Below are positions 10,638-20,025 of a stretch of DNA of 64,000 bases, piece after piece. The notes under the pieces are model-generated. The model was not told where the DNA came from, did not search any database, and saw only the letters and a list, made by a program, of their open reading frames with translations. This stretch comes from Gracilariopsis chorda. Lineage: Eukaryota > Rhodophyta > Florideophyceae > Gracilariales > Gracilariaceae. Position numbers and translations under genes: made by a program. Numbering within the stretch: the stretch's first letter is position 1; each line of letters begins with the position of its first letter. The DNA lies in NCBI GenBank assembly GCA_003194525.1, contig NBIV01000025.1:186001-250000 (forward strand), in the 5' to 3' direction.

Positions 10638-11167
10638 GTACGTTGCTCTGTTTCTACGACTGCAACAAGCAGATCCTATCAATGCCAGTAAGCCCGGAGT
10701 CTTAAAGCGTTCGCGTCGCAGGAAGCATGTGCGTGGTTCTTCACGGGAACCTCAAGGGCAGTTAACTTTATTTCGGACGGTCATAAATAAATAATCGGTG
10801 TCATTGCTGGGAATGAAGGCTTTTGAGTGTTTTCAATTAGGCGTGCTGCCCGGCAGCAACTGCCGCTGACGTGTGACGGTAGGCAAGCTTGGTGTGTAGT
10901 TCTTCCACAAACATCATTCAGCTGTCGAAGCAGACTTCTCCACTGCCTGAGCAGATATCGTGACTCTCTGGGCACGCACTGCTGCCCCGTATTCGAAAAG
11001 GAATAAGTACATACACCGGAATCCGAATCAATTAAACAAAGGACGACAGGCGGATCTACGAAGCGTGAACCATTAGGGACTGGGAGTTTTGATTTGTGCA
11101 AATTGAGAAAGCGCTTTCGAAATTCTTGCTACGGACCGAGTCCTGGAGACCCATTCGATGATCGAAG

Positions 11168-12484
11168 ATGGCAACGCAAAAAGGGCACTCCACCATGGCA
11201 TTCCGGTTACGAATGGCTCGACTTTCCGATACACTGGTAAACGCGTTGACTGTGAACGTCAGGGGAACAGCGTCCCCTCGTACCAGTTCTCTCTTTGTTT
11301 CGCGTTTCGTTATACTTCTGCTCCTAGCTTCCATAGGGATAATTTCTCTAGGTAGTCTTAGGAGTGCGATATCCTCAAGAAAAGAGCGGCTTTTGTCTCA
11401 CTCATCAGGGAGCAAAAGCCAGCTTTCTAACGGCAAGTCTCTCAGCGTATACGACTACCCCACTATTCTCGTATCCGAGAGTGAACCATTCAAGGGTAAA
11501 TCCGCGGCCACCGAGAAGAAAGACGCAGAAAGCAGCCTTGTCACACCGAAAATTGATGATGAGGTGACTAAGTCATCGAATTTTGATGCGGCAGAGGAAC
11601 CTGTTGCACGAATGATTGTCATCACCATGGATCGCGAGAATTCTCTCCGAAGGCTATTGAGATCATTAGAGCATGCAAACTACGGGGAAGATCACGTGGA
11701 CTTAGATATCTGGATAGATAGACCAAAGGATGGCAGCATTCATCAGGGCGTATTGCAGGCCAGTCGAGACATTGATTGGAAGTACGGAACCAAAGTCATT
11801 CACAAACGTGCAGTTAACGCTGGACTGTATCAGCAATGGATATATACTTGGAACATCACGGAAGAAACCACTGAATTCGCGGTGATTCTCGAAGATGACC
11901 TTGAGCTGTCACCAGCCTTCTATCAATGGCTTCGCGTTGCAAGAGCCGCTTACGCGCAAGATGCTGACGTAGGTGCGTTTTCGCTTCAGAGACACACACT
12001 TCGACCGAAGCAAATCAGAGGAGTCGCCAGCGGAAACTTGAACATCGCACCTGAACATCACGTCTACAAGTACAGACTATTGGGGACATGGGGCTTTGCT
12101 CCTCAAAGGGACCAGTGGGTCGAATTTCGGACATGGTTCGAGGATATGCGTGCCCGGGGGGAGAAGCCGTATGTTAACGGTCTCATAACAACAGGCTGGT
12201 ACAAAAGGCAAGAGGTTCGTGGATTCGCACCCAATATGTGGAGCCAATGGTGGATTAAGTTCGCGGATGAGAAGGGATACTTCACCGTAACCGCAAATCT
12301 TCCAGATGGAACCACACTGTGCGCAAACTGGAGGGAAGATGGCTTACATTATTCGAAGAAGAAGGCGAAGATGGATTTCCCTATATTCCGCGGTAATGAA
12401 GAGCAGTTTGCTATGCCCGATGAGCCCATCTTGGTAGATTGGGACGGTCGCACGATATCGCAGAACGACTCTAACAAGACGTGA
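11168..12484 (+). CDS. Type II membrane glycosyltransferase, GT13/GnT-I-like
   Basis: Probably a Golgi GT-A-fold transferase. The 438-residue protein has a short cytoplasmic tail, one signal anchor at about 42-64 and a stem region to about 145. The catalytic domain opens with MIVITMDRENSLRRLLRSL, a typical nucleotide-sugar-binding start. EDD at 242-244 in VILEDDLELSPAFYQW closely resembles the metal-binding EDD of GnT-I (MGAT1) and POMGNT1. A Trp-rich region (TWGFAPQRDQW, NMWSQWWIKF) follows. GnT-I starts complex N-glycan synthesis, but the sequence shows only family-level similarity, so the acceptor is unknown. A second Met at residue 10 is an alternative start. Single exon. Confidence 0.72.
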   Translation: MATQKGHSTMAFRLRMARLSDTLVNALTVNVRGTASPRTSSLFVSRFVILLLLASIGIISLGSLRSAISSRKERLLSHSSGSKSQLSNGKSLSVYDYPTILVSESEPFKGKSAATEKKDAESSLVTPKIDDEVTKSSNFDAAEEPVARMIVITMDRENSLRRLLRSLEHANYGEDHVDLDIWIDRPKDGSIHQGVLQASRDIDWKYGTKVIHKRAVNAGLYQQWIYTWNITEETTEFAVILEDDLELSPAFYQWLRVARAAYAQDADVGAFSLQRHTLRPKQIRGVASGNLNIAPEHHVYKYRLLGTWGFAPQRDQWVEFRTWFEDMRARGEKPYVNGLITTGWYKRQEVRGFAPNMWSQWWIKFADEKGYFTVTANLPDGTTLCANWREDGLHYSKKKAKMDFPIFRGNEEQFAMPDEPILVDWDGRTISQNDSNKT

Positions 12485-12785
12485 GCTATCTCTTCTCACT
12501 CTGAGAAAACATTCTCTTAAACGAAAACGTTTCAGCGTATCTCATCAGGGTTTTTCAACCGAGGGGATAGTTGTCATATCGTCACGTACAGCTCTCTCAT
12601 AGCTGTTTTGAATGCTCGTGTTGATGGAAATAGGCAAAGCTACGTACCGTTGGTACATGGGGAGGAAGATAAGAGCGAACATTATTATTTCAGCTTCAAC
12701 AAGAGAGTCAGATCTGTCTCATAGTCTTCCTAAAGTACTGACTGACCAATTGCCAGCGACAAGAAGTTTGTTACTCTATGTAAGT

Positions 12786-13952
12786 TCAGTCCCAAGAAAA
12801 TTCCTGAACTGTCTTAAAGAAGCATTCCACATTCTCCTCCGGAGTGGTTGGATAGACACCGTGGCCGAGGTTACATATGTGTCCAGTGCGGCCTGCCTTT
12901 CGAATAACATCCAATGTTCGTTCTTTGATCAATTGTTTCGACCCCAGTAAAACTGCTGGATCAAGGTTGCCTTGTACCATAACATCACTTCCCAATCTAG
13001 CTCTCGCATCTGCTATATCGACAGTCCAGTCAACCGAGACGATGTCGACCCCAGTGGCTGCCATTCGTTCCAACAGGGTTCCGCCTTGTGAGATATACAA
13101 AATGAAGGGTACCTCTGGGTGGGCCTTCTTAACCTTTTCTACGACTCGCTTCTGATAGGGTGCCGCAAAAACGTCATAGTCCATGGGTGCAAGCTGACCA
13201 GCCCATGAGTCAAACATCTGCACGACTTGTGCCCCCGAATCGATCTGGAAGATACAGTAATCAGCGATGTTATCAGCAAACTTGGTCAGGAGAGTATGCA
13301 GTAGTTGCGGCTCGGTGAACGCCATTTTCTTGATGGTAGTGTAACTCTTTGAAGAACCTCCCTCGATGCAGTAAGTCGCAAGAGTGTACGGAGCACCGAC
13401 GAAACCGAGGACGGCGGCTTGGCCATCCACTTCCTTTCGCAAGGCTTGCAAAGTCTCCCTCACAAACGGAGCGGTTTTTTCACAATCCAGCTCATGTACA
13501 GCGTCGATTTGCTCTTTCGTTCTTAGCGGAGGATCAATCACTGGGCCGCGATCTGGAATATCGAAGGGAACGCCCATGCCCGGTAACGGAGTAAGAATGT
13601 CTGAAAACAGAATTACACCATCCGGCTTGAAGGCGCGCCAAGGTTGAAGAGAGATCTCGATAGAAAGCTCAGGTACTTCGGAGCGTTCACGGAAACTGGG
13701 ATGTCTCTTAGCCAACTCCTGATACACCTTCATGTATCTTCCAGCTTGGCGCATCATCCATACCGGCGGGCGAGGAACAGGCTCTCCTCGGCCCGCACGA
13801 ACGAGGAGAGGTGCCTCGGTGGAAACAGCGGCAGACGCCGTTAGAACGCGCCTGGCATTTCGAAGGGGCTGTCTGCGGGTGGTTGAGGTCTGAAGATCGT
13901 TGCGCCGAATGGCGTTGGGCCAGGTCGGCGCCAAGAAGCCGGTGGTATTCAT
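12786..13952 (-). CDS. UROD: Uroporphyrinogen decarboxylase, probably plastid
   Basis: Removes four carboxyl groups from uroporphyrinogen III to give coproporphyrinogen III in the shared heme/chlorophyll pathway. The 388-residue protein starts with about 45 residues rich in Thr, Arg, Ala and Ser, fitting a transit peptide. The family signature [12 protein letters not shown] is at 62-73, with the Arg that binds substrate carboxylates. The catalytic Asp sits in LFSDIL (about 115-120), the conserved Tyr in GAPYTL (about 186-191) and the C-terminal His in NLGHGVYP. All key residues are present and the frame is intact. The gene converges on the glycosyltransferase gene and diverges from the next gene. 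Confidence 0.96.
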   Translation of the reverse strand: MNTTGFLAPTWPNAIRRNDLQTSTTRRQPLRNARRVLTASAAVSTEAPLLVRAGRGEPVPRPPVWMMRQAGRYMKVYQELAKRHPSFRERSEVPELSIEISLQPWRAFKPDGVILFSDILTPLPGMGVPFDIPDRGPVIDPPLRTKEQIDAVHELDCEKTAPFVRETLQALRKEVDGQAAVLGFVGAPYTLATYCIEGGSSKSYTTIKKMAFTEPQLLHTLLTKFADNIADYCIFQIDSGAQVVQMFDSWAGQLAPMDYDVFAAPYQKRVVEKVKKAHPEVPFILYISQGGTLLERMAATGVDIVSVDWTVDIADARARLGSDVMVQGNLDPAVLLGSKQLIKERTLDVIRKAGRTGHICNLGHGVYPTTPEENVECFFKTVQEFSWD

Positions 13953-14490
13953 TGGGAAATGTTGCTGAGAAAGAGGTTGCGGGAAAGGCGAATCGGGAGT
14001 GTCTAGCTAATGAGAAAGTTCCTCGGAAGAAACCGAAAACAGCAGTGTGTGTATCGTTGGCGGAGAAATTTGAGCTCACGAGTCAAATCCAGACATTTCA
14101 GTATCTGTTCAGTGCGCACTGTCCACAGCGACCGTTGATCGCACGAAGCGTCATCTCGCGGCGATCTCTGTGATTTAACAGCAACGAACCCCGGTTTTGG
14201 TGCAACGTGTCGACGGGCACAGATGTGCCCGCTATTGCAACCTACAGCTAAACTCATCGCCCAGAACGATAGTCAACACAGCTTCAGATGTTCCGATCGA
14301 TCGAGAGCCAACCCTCGATACGAGGCCATTCCCAGATCCGTCACAGACTTGTCGCCGTTCCCACGAAGAGATCAAACGCAACAGCGAGGATCTTCTTCCG
14401 ACTCACAGTCGTTGGAATAGCATTCTGTTAAAGGGAATCCACCTCCTGCTCGCCTGAACAACGGCCACATCCAACCCAGCAAACACCACC
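13953..14490. promoter_or_regulatory. Divergent promoter region between UROD and the AH-C protein
   Basis: 538 bp between two divergent ATG codons. Overlapping frames here are shadows without recognisable content. No TATA box or other site is obvious. Confidence 0.45.
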
Positions 14491-14928
14491 ATGCATTTTG
14501 CCGTATGCGGCCTCCACTTATCAAAGGGCCCTCTCAACTACCAGCTCACTGACATCCAGTCGCGCCTGATTCGAGCAACCAAGTCCGCCCCTCGTTACAC
14601 ATTGCACGCACTATCTTCAGAAGGCTCTCCAACCAAACCTGGAATGATCTATCATCCGCTTGGTGGGCCTCATTGCGGTTCAATCTCACTGGAGGTATGG
14701 GATGTTCCAGATAATCAGTTGGGTGCCTTATACAAATTTGTACCGTCGCCACTGGCGTTAGGCACCGTGTTTTTGGAAGACGGTAGTTCTGTGAAAGGAT
14801 TTGTATGCGAGGGATGGGCCTCTGACCCCGCTGCGTGCAAGGCTGTTGGTATAACTACGGAAGATATTACCAAGTATGGGGGATGGAGGGAATGGGTCAG
14901 TGCCAACAATCAAACCTCAGCGAAGTAA
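14491..14928 (+). CDS. Stand-alone allophanate hydrolase C-terminal domain protein
   Basis: The 145 residues match the C-terminal domain of allophanate hydrolase, a small fold related to gamma-glutamylcyclotransferases. FAVCGLHLSKGPLNYQL opens the domain; TKSAPRYTLHALS, KPGMIYHPLGG, SISLEVWDVP, PLALGTVFLEDG, SVKGFVCEG and TKYGGWREWV follow in the family's order. In bacteria the domain is fused to an amidase that splits allophanate to ammonia and CO2. Here no amidase domain is present, and a stop follows directly. The start context is ACCACCATG. Function is unknown; it may bind or process a small amide. Confidence 0.85.
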   Translation: MHFAVCGLHLSKGPLNYQLTDIQSRLIRATKSAPRYTLHALSSEGSPTKPGMIYHPLGGPHCGSISLEVWDVPDNQLGALYKFVPSPLALGTVFLEDGSSVKGFVCEGWASDPAACKAVGITTEDITKYGGWREWVSANNQTSAK

Positions 14929-15141
14929 CGCAAGGATCACTGTATGAATCCGCTCTCTTGAAACTGAATGGCGTTTCCCATTTCATCGCCGACACTTCCG
15001 TCTTGGATTGGATACTGCACAAATTTACAAACTCAGTGGTTACAATCCCTGTTAGCAAAAAGAAATGTGTCAGACGAGCATTTGATGAATTAATGCAACT
15101 CGACGCTCACATCACATGTCAACTACAAGCTCAAGCTGTAC
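14929..15141. other. Convergent 3' spacer
   Basis: 213 bp between the stop codons of the AH-C protein (+) and GPAT9 (-). It must hold both 3' ends. Nothing else is seen. Confidence 0.6.
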
Positions 15142-16746
15142 CTATGAAAATCGCGATCGAAGCGTCTCTTTCATAGCAACAGGCATGAATCTATCGGTCA
15201 ATAACGCAGCTGCAACAAGTAGACCGATCGCCATCACCCATCGAATAACCTCTCGAAAAGTCTTTCGAACTAGTTTCGAAGTTGCGTTCCCTTCATCCCT
15301 GTCGCCACGAGCTCTGCGTGCCCAAGACGATGTAGCCCTCCCATCTGGATAAGCATGACTGAATGGACGTTCGTAAGCTAATGTGTCCATTCCCCCTCCA
15401 GCCCCATTGGCTGGACCAACTGTTTGTGGATATGCCATATCCATACCAGCCAGCACAGAAGAGCTTACCGAGCGCGGTAATTCTCCCTTCATTCTACGAG
15501 TGATTACACTCGCAAGCGCGCGCTGTCTAGAGTCAAGGAACTTGGGAGAGATTCGATGCCGTTTCAGAAAACCATCCCAGTTGACGCTGATCAGGCCTGC
15601 TTTTTCGCAGATCAGCTTCTTCACTCGATTTGCAAACTGAACCCCAGTCTCACCGGGCTGAATTCTTTGCGGTTCCATATAGTGCACATCGCAAACAACG
15701 GCCCAGCTGGTCATCAACTCGAAAAGGTGACGGGGAAAACTTGTGGTCTGTGAGTTCCAAAACGGATCTCCGAAACGGTGTTTGTACTTCATTGCGATGG
15801 GATGCACCTCCGCTCCAAGAGCAAAGCTGCCTTTTTTAAACATTATACAGTATTCAGAGTTGGTGCATGTGCCCTCCGGAAACACGAGCATTGGCTCCTT
15901 GTTCTTATTCGCAACGTGCTCACGCAAAAGATGTGTTACAACGCGACGGTCGTTGCCTTCCTCGCGGTCGAACCAGACATGGTCTTGTGCAGCCATAAGC
16001 AGATCTTGCAAGAGGCCTGCGAGTCCACCATGTCTTTGGCCTATGCAACTGAAGTTATAGTCTTTGTTAAGAATGAAGAGGTCGATGAGTGAAGTGTGGT
16101 TGGCCACGTAGATCTGGTTGGCTCGGCGCTCTGGGCGTTTGCCGTAGAAACGCACGTAGCCTGACCACGAGGCTACGACGACGGATGCGAGAAAACGGAG
16201 AAAGAATTGTCGCGCAAATCGCTTGTAGCGCTGGGTAGGGATTGCATAAGTAAGAGCCCAACCGCAAATGAAGCAAGAAATACCAATGATGATGATCGCG
16301 ACTCGCAAGGGAAAGAAAACACAGTAACGCGCCCAGACGCCAATTAACCAGAGCAAGGACTGGTACGGAGTCATCTGCCATCTCCCCGGGGGGATATTTC
16401 GCGTGAGGAAATTCCATGGGTGGGGTGGGTCGGCGGTGAAGCAGCGAGTAAGGGTGTCATCGACGATGGATTCGATGCCGTCAGAGATAAAACTGGTGAT
16501 ATCGTCGAGCTGGAAGGCGTTTTGCCTATGGGGTGACGAGACGTAGCCGGAAGACTCTAGGAAGGAATTCTGCCAAGCGTGTGGTCCGAATTCGAGCTCA
16601 GAGTTGATGCGGCGGATTCTCTGGGCATCAGGATGCTCGCCCTCGAGTGGAGCGCGATGTTCTGGCTCGTAGGCAATGAGAGTGATTACGGAGAGGCCCC
16701 AGACATAGAGGCGGCGGAGCAAGGATATATTGCGGAACTTGAGCAT
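15142..16746 (-). CDS. GPAT9: Glycerol-3-phosphate acyltransferase, GPAT9/GPAT3 type
   Basis: ER enzyme that acylates glycerol-3-phosphate to lysophosphatidic acid, the entry step of phospholipid and storage triacylglycerol synthesis. The protein has 534 residues. Two close hydrophobic segments lie at about 130-167. The acyltransferase block then follows: NHTSLID at 216-222 (the HX4D catalytic motif), WFDREE at about 258-263 and FPEGTCTN at 289-296. FKKGSFALGAEVHPIAMKY and FGDPFWNS are typical of the GPAT3/GPAT9 group. After the conserved end (VNWDGFLKR), an extra Gly/Ser/Arg-rich tail ends in a third hydrophobic segment at about 505-525. ATG start, single exon. The leader DNA is strongly C/T-rich on the coding strand. 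Confidence 0.92.
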   Translation of the reverse strand: MLKFRNISLLRRLYVWGLSVITLIAYEPEHRAPLEGEHPDAQRIRRINSELEFGPHAWQNSFLESSGYVSSPHRQNAFQLDDITSFISDGIESIVDDTLTRCFTADPPHPWNFLTRNIPPGRWQMTPYQSLLWLIGVWARYCVFFPLRVAIIIIGISCFICGWALTYAIPTQRYKRFARQFFLRFLASVVVASWSGYVRFYGKRPERRANQIYVANHTSLIDLFILNKDYNFSCIGQRHGGLAGLLQDLLMAAQDHVWFDREEGNDRRVVTHLLREHVANKNKEPMLVFPEGTCTNSEYCIMFKKGSFALGAEVHPIAMKYKHRFGDPFWNSQTTSFPRHLFELMTSWAVVCDVHYMEPQRIQPGETGVQFANRVKKLICEKAGLISVNWDGFLKRHRISPKFLDSRQRALASVITRRMKGELPRSVSSSVLAGMDMAYPQTVGPANGAGGGMDTLAYERPFSHAYPDGRATSSWARRARGDRDEGNATSKLVRKTFREVIRWVMAIGLLVAAALLTDRFMPVAMKETLRSRFS

Positions 16747-16810
16747 GATGACGACGCGCAGCGACGGAGCATGAGAAATGGGGAAAAGATAAGTGATATG
16801 TTGAGTTGGA

Positions 16811-16857
16811 AAGGGGGAGGAGGGAGGGAGGGAGGGAGGGGGGAGGGGGGAGTGGGG
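16811..16857 (+). other. G-run tract in the GPAT9 leader
   Basis: Runs of three to six G separated by single A (GGGAGGGAGGGAGGG and similar) on the + strand, more than four runs in under 50 bp. This can form a G-quadruplex. It lies 65-111 bp upstream of the GPAT9 start, as C-runs in the GPAT9 sense strand. Confidence 0.7.
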
Positions 16858-17302
16858 AAGGGTACTCAGGTGAGTATCATGAGATGGAGGGAGAGCGGGG
16901 GAGGGGCGGAAGTGTCGCGGGGGGAAGGGGGCTGAGCGGTGGGAGCGTGTGCGCGGAGGAGCAGTGATGCAATGCGTTCACGCGTAGATACTCCCAGCTG
17001 ATGGTAACGCCGCGCAATGCAGGCTGCGGCGGACAGCTGTCCCGCCGATCACAGGTGGACACGTGTGAATCCAGCGAGACGGCACGCCCGTGAGCAGTCC
17101 GTTCACGGCTATGTACGAAGGCACTCTTATCTTCCCGGCACGTGATTGTGCGCAACGAACGCAATGCATGCGCAGAAACACGTCGCCTCCACTTAGTCCA
17201 CACCTTGACGCATCCAGAGCGGCCGTCCCTTTACCCCCCCCCTCCTCACCCCCTACGCCGCATCCCTCCCTGTAGCACCAGCAGTTCTCATCTACGTCGT
17301 CC

Positions 17303-17374
17303 ATGGCACCAGTCGCCAAATGTCCAACACCGTCCCTTCTGCTCCTCCCTCATCTCCGCCCTCCTCAGCCGTAG
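17303..17374 (+). other. Upstream ORF overlapping the start of the 901-residue gene
   Basis: An ATG in good context (GTCCATGGC) 17 bases before the main ATG opens a 23-codon frame that ends at TAG inside the main coding region. If the transcript starts far enough upstream, it could reduce translation of the main frame. Whether it is used is inference. Confidence 0.35.
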
Positions 17375-20025
17375 TCGACGGCGTCAACGGCCTCAACGAC
17401 GGCGGCCGCGAAGAGGGCGACGTCGAGCTTGCCATCTTCCGTCGCATCCGCAACAACCTCTCCAGCAATTCTCTCAAGAACGCTGCCATGAGGCGACTTC
17501 GCGGTCCCACTTCCCTCGTCTCCACCATCCAGGACCCGCTCTCCATGTTCAGAGACGCTCCTGACAATTCTTCTGACACCGCAACCGATTCCGATGGTAC
17601 CACCTCTCTCGAGCCCAACTCTGGCTCATTCCCGCCCAGCGATGTAGCAGACACTGAGAACGATTCTGCCGAGCCCCTTGCATTCACCACAGGCTCGACG
17701 TGGCGCGACGCCGTTATCCACGCCTGTGCTGACCTGTTGTCGAAGAGCCTAGAAGAGTTACAGCTTGAATACGCTGCCACCTCTGCTGCTCCTGGCTCCT
17801 CGACCACTGCGTTTTCCACCGGCTTCGAACCTAGCCCCAGAGACCTTGGCGATTTTGTAATCATGGCCACGCTCCGGACCCGAGATCCGCTCTCCATGCA
17901 GAATGCAAGTTCTTGGTTGTTCAACCTCATGGACAGAAACGGCTCGGGTTTCGTTCTCAGAGAGGAGTTTGTGCGATACACACCTTTCATTGGGCCCGCT
18001 ACAGACGCCGCCGTCGCGGGCATTGTATTCGACGAACTTACAAAAGAACAGGTTCGTCGCTCTACGCAACTTGACAATGCCCACGATAGACGCAATCAAA
18101 ACAGAAGACGAGACTATCCTAAGCAACAGCGCAGGGAAAGAAACCCTGATCGCAAAGAACCGTCTGTTGCCTCGAACGTTCGATTGAGGCGTAACTCACC
18201 AGGTCCCAGACGAAGAAGCCGCTCACGAGATGCGACGCGTTCGAACAGAAATTCTGCGAACCCGAATCTCTCTTCTGACGATTCTCCTGCAGATAGCTCT
18301 GATGTTCCCAAGTCCCAATCCGACGACTTGTATCCGCTCGATTTAGCTCTCAGGTTTGACACATGGAAACCCTTTTTTGATGCAATACTGGACAAGAACG
18401 CGTGTTATGACAACGACTGGTCTCGAGTCAAGTCCGAGCTGGGCATTGATCCAAGCGAGGTGCTTATTAAATCGCAAGGCGCCATCGATCATAGCGATAT
18501 TTTCCCCACACTAGGCAAGCTCTTTGTCAGCCAACGTTACTTGGTGTTCATGGCCGCGGTCGGGAAGAACCATTATGTTGCAAGGTTAGGGACAATCGCG
18601 GACATCAGTACAGGGTCGATTCCTTTCATGCTACGTGACAGCTTTGAGATCAAATTAGAAACAGAAACCAGAGCTGCACGAGACGGTCTGCTGACGGTGG
18701 TTCGAGATGAGCCGGAAGCAGAAGGAACCAAATCCAGGTCGTCGGCGGGAAGTCGAGAAGAAGATCGGGAAACAATGTCTCAACACGTTGGAAGACTAAT
18801 GCGGCATTTCATGGCAGCAAGAAAACCACTAGTCTTTAGCTTATTGGAGTTTCGTGAGACTAGGAAGCGAGATAACTGGGTGCGTCTCATCTCCGAAATG
18901 GTTGCAGCCCATAAGCTTCATATTCATCTTGGTTTCGGCAGCAGTGGCAGAGCAGTCCCGTCTATTCCACAGGGAGCGGATGAGTCATCAGTCAATCAAG
19001 ACCAGAAAGAAGAAGAGCCCAACTCAAAGAAGAACGAATCACCGAACCACTCGAAGTCTGGGAAATCTCTTAATTATCTTCGGTCTCCATTCCGAAACGA
19101 GCCTTCGCCTCCACTACTCGCCGTTGCTGCCCATTCGAATATCGTCCGTTATCGCGCGTTGAGAAGAGTTACACAAAAGAGCGTAACTGACTCCTTAATG
19201 ATCTTCTCGTTTCCTGACCAGAAACATCAACTGATAAACTGGTACGCAGAGTCGGTCCGTGCTCATGAGAGGCAGAGTGGGAGAACTTGGATTGGAAGAG
19301 CTCTTGCAGCAATTCGCGAAAACATGGAAGTAAATGAGTGCTTGTATCAAGCCCAAGACACCGAACCTTTTGATGTTGGTCGTCTTGGGGATGCAATCGG
19401 AAGGTTCGCTGAACTATGCGCTCCACTGGCAAGAGTGATACAGTTCCTCAACTATCTTTTCCAATGGCGGAATCCTTCGGCTACTATCTTGGCTATTTTG
19501 GTTTGTGTTGCGATCGCGGCCAAAGGGTTGGTGAACTTTGTACCGGCAGCTCTTGTGTTCTTCCAAGCAGCCTGGGTTGTCGAGACCAAGTACAACTGGC
19601 TTGGCCTCGGCATGGGCCGGGCTGGGAAGGAAGATGCCGAAAAAAGACAGGCAAACGTGCTTGAGATGGTGGCACAAGTACATGACGTGCTCATGGCTGC
19701 CCAGAATGTTTTGAACAGGATGAATAGAGAACTGGGCAAAGTTCAAGCGCTCTTCCTTTGGGGATGCGAAGACTGGCAAAGCTGGGTTGCAGTGGGTGCC
19801 TTATGCGTGGTCGGGTTTGTTCTTTTAGTAGTTCCTGGCAGAACGTTGTTCCTTCTAATGTTCTTCATGTTCTTCTTTAACCACTTTCTTCCGCCTTCAA
19901 ATCCTGGCATTAGATTCTGGCAGACAGTACCGCCCCGTATGGATGACAGGAAGGTAAAGAAGAAGAAAGGCATGGTAGCTCGCCAAATAAGGCACTCGAA
20001 GAAAGCCGTCCGCGGTAAGACATAA
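17320..20025 (+). CDS. EF-hand and GRAM-like domain membrane protein, 901 residues
   Basis: Function unknown. Residues 1-120 are low-complexity (Ser, Pro, Asp). One canonical EF-hand loop is at 205-216, DRNGSGFVLREE, with acceptable Ca2+ ligands at positions 1, 3, 5 and 12. A basic, Arg-rich and Ser-rich linker runs from about 245 to 325. A GRAM/PH-like segment at about 385-440 (FPTLGKLFVSQRYLVFMAAV) is typical of lipid-binding GRAM domains. An acidic Ser/Lys linker lies near 550-590. The C-terminal third has hydrophobic segments near 725-765 and 815-855 and ends in a Lys/Arg-rich tail. Plant DUF639 proteins and GRAM membrane-contact proteins have a similar layout, but I cannot confirm either. 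Single exon; divergent from GPAT9. Confidence 0.75.
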   Translation: MSNTVPSAPPSSPPSSAVVDGVNGLNDGGREEGDVELAIFRRIRNNLSSNSLKNAAMRRLRGPTSLVSTIQDPLSMFRDAPDNSSDTATDSDGTTSLEPNSGSFPPSDVADTENDSAEPLAFTTGSTWRDAVIHACADLLSKSLEELQLEYAATSAAPGSSTTAFSTGFEPSPRDLGDFVIMATLRTRDPLSMQNASSWLFNLMDRNGSGFVLREEFVRYTPFIGPATDAAVAGIVFDELTKEQVRRSTQLDNAHDRRNQNRRRDYPKQQRRERNPDRKEPSVASNVRLRRNSPGPRRRSRSRDATRSNRNSANPNLSSDDSPADSSDVPKSQSDDLYPLDLALRFDTWKPFFDAILDKNACYDNDWSRVKSELGIDPSEVLIKSQGAIDHSDIFPTLGKLFVSQRYLVFMAAVGKNHYVARLGTIADISTGSIPFMLRDSFEIKLETETRAARDGLLTVVRDEPEAEGTKSRSSAGSREEDRETMSQHVGRLMRHFMAARKPLVFSLLEFRETRKRDNWVRLISEMVAAHKLHIHLGFGSSGRAVPSIPQGADESSVNQDQKEEEPNSKKNESPNHSKSGKSLNYLRSPFRNEPSPPLLAVAAHSNIVRYRALRRVTQKSVTDSLMIFSFPDQKHQLINWYAESVRAHERQSGRTWIGRALAAIRENMEVNECLYQAQDTEPFDVGRLGDAIGRFAELCAPLARVIQFLNYLFQWRNPSATILAILVCVAIAAKGLVNFVPAALVFFQAAWVVETKYNWLGLGMGRAGKEDAEKRQANVLEMVAQVHDVLMAAQNVLNRMNRELGKVQALFLWGCEDWQSWVAVGALCVVGFVLLVVPGRTLFLLMFFMFFFNHFLPPSNPGIRFWQTVPPRMDDRKVKKKKGMVARQIRHSKKAVRGKT

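Larger units (their letters stand above)
9830..11167. other. Intergenic stretch with a tandem repeat, no confident gene
   Basis: About 1.3 kb between the syntaxin and glycosyltransferase genes. It contains the 83-bp tandem repeat listed separately and one doubtful 114-codon frame. Nothing else is recognisable. Confidence 0.55.

Noticed and set aside
2725-16746. Bacterial or cyanobacterial contamination, suggested by ChlD, TerC, UROD and the AH-C domain
   Set aside because: The same stretch has a spliceosomal intron, a SNARE, a GPAT9-type enzyme and a type II Golgi-like protein; proteins have transit-like extensions, and strands alternate without operons.
17292-18095. 267-codon minus frame opposite the 901-residue gene
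   Set aside because: Antisense shadow of a Ser/Asp-rich coding region; no conserved content.
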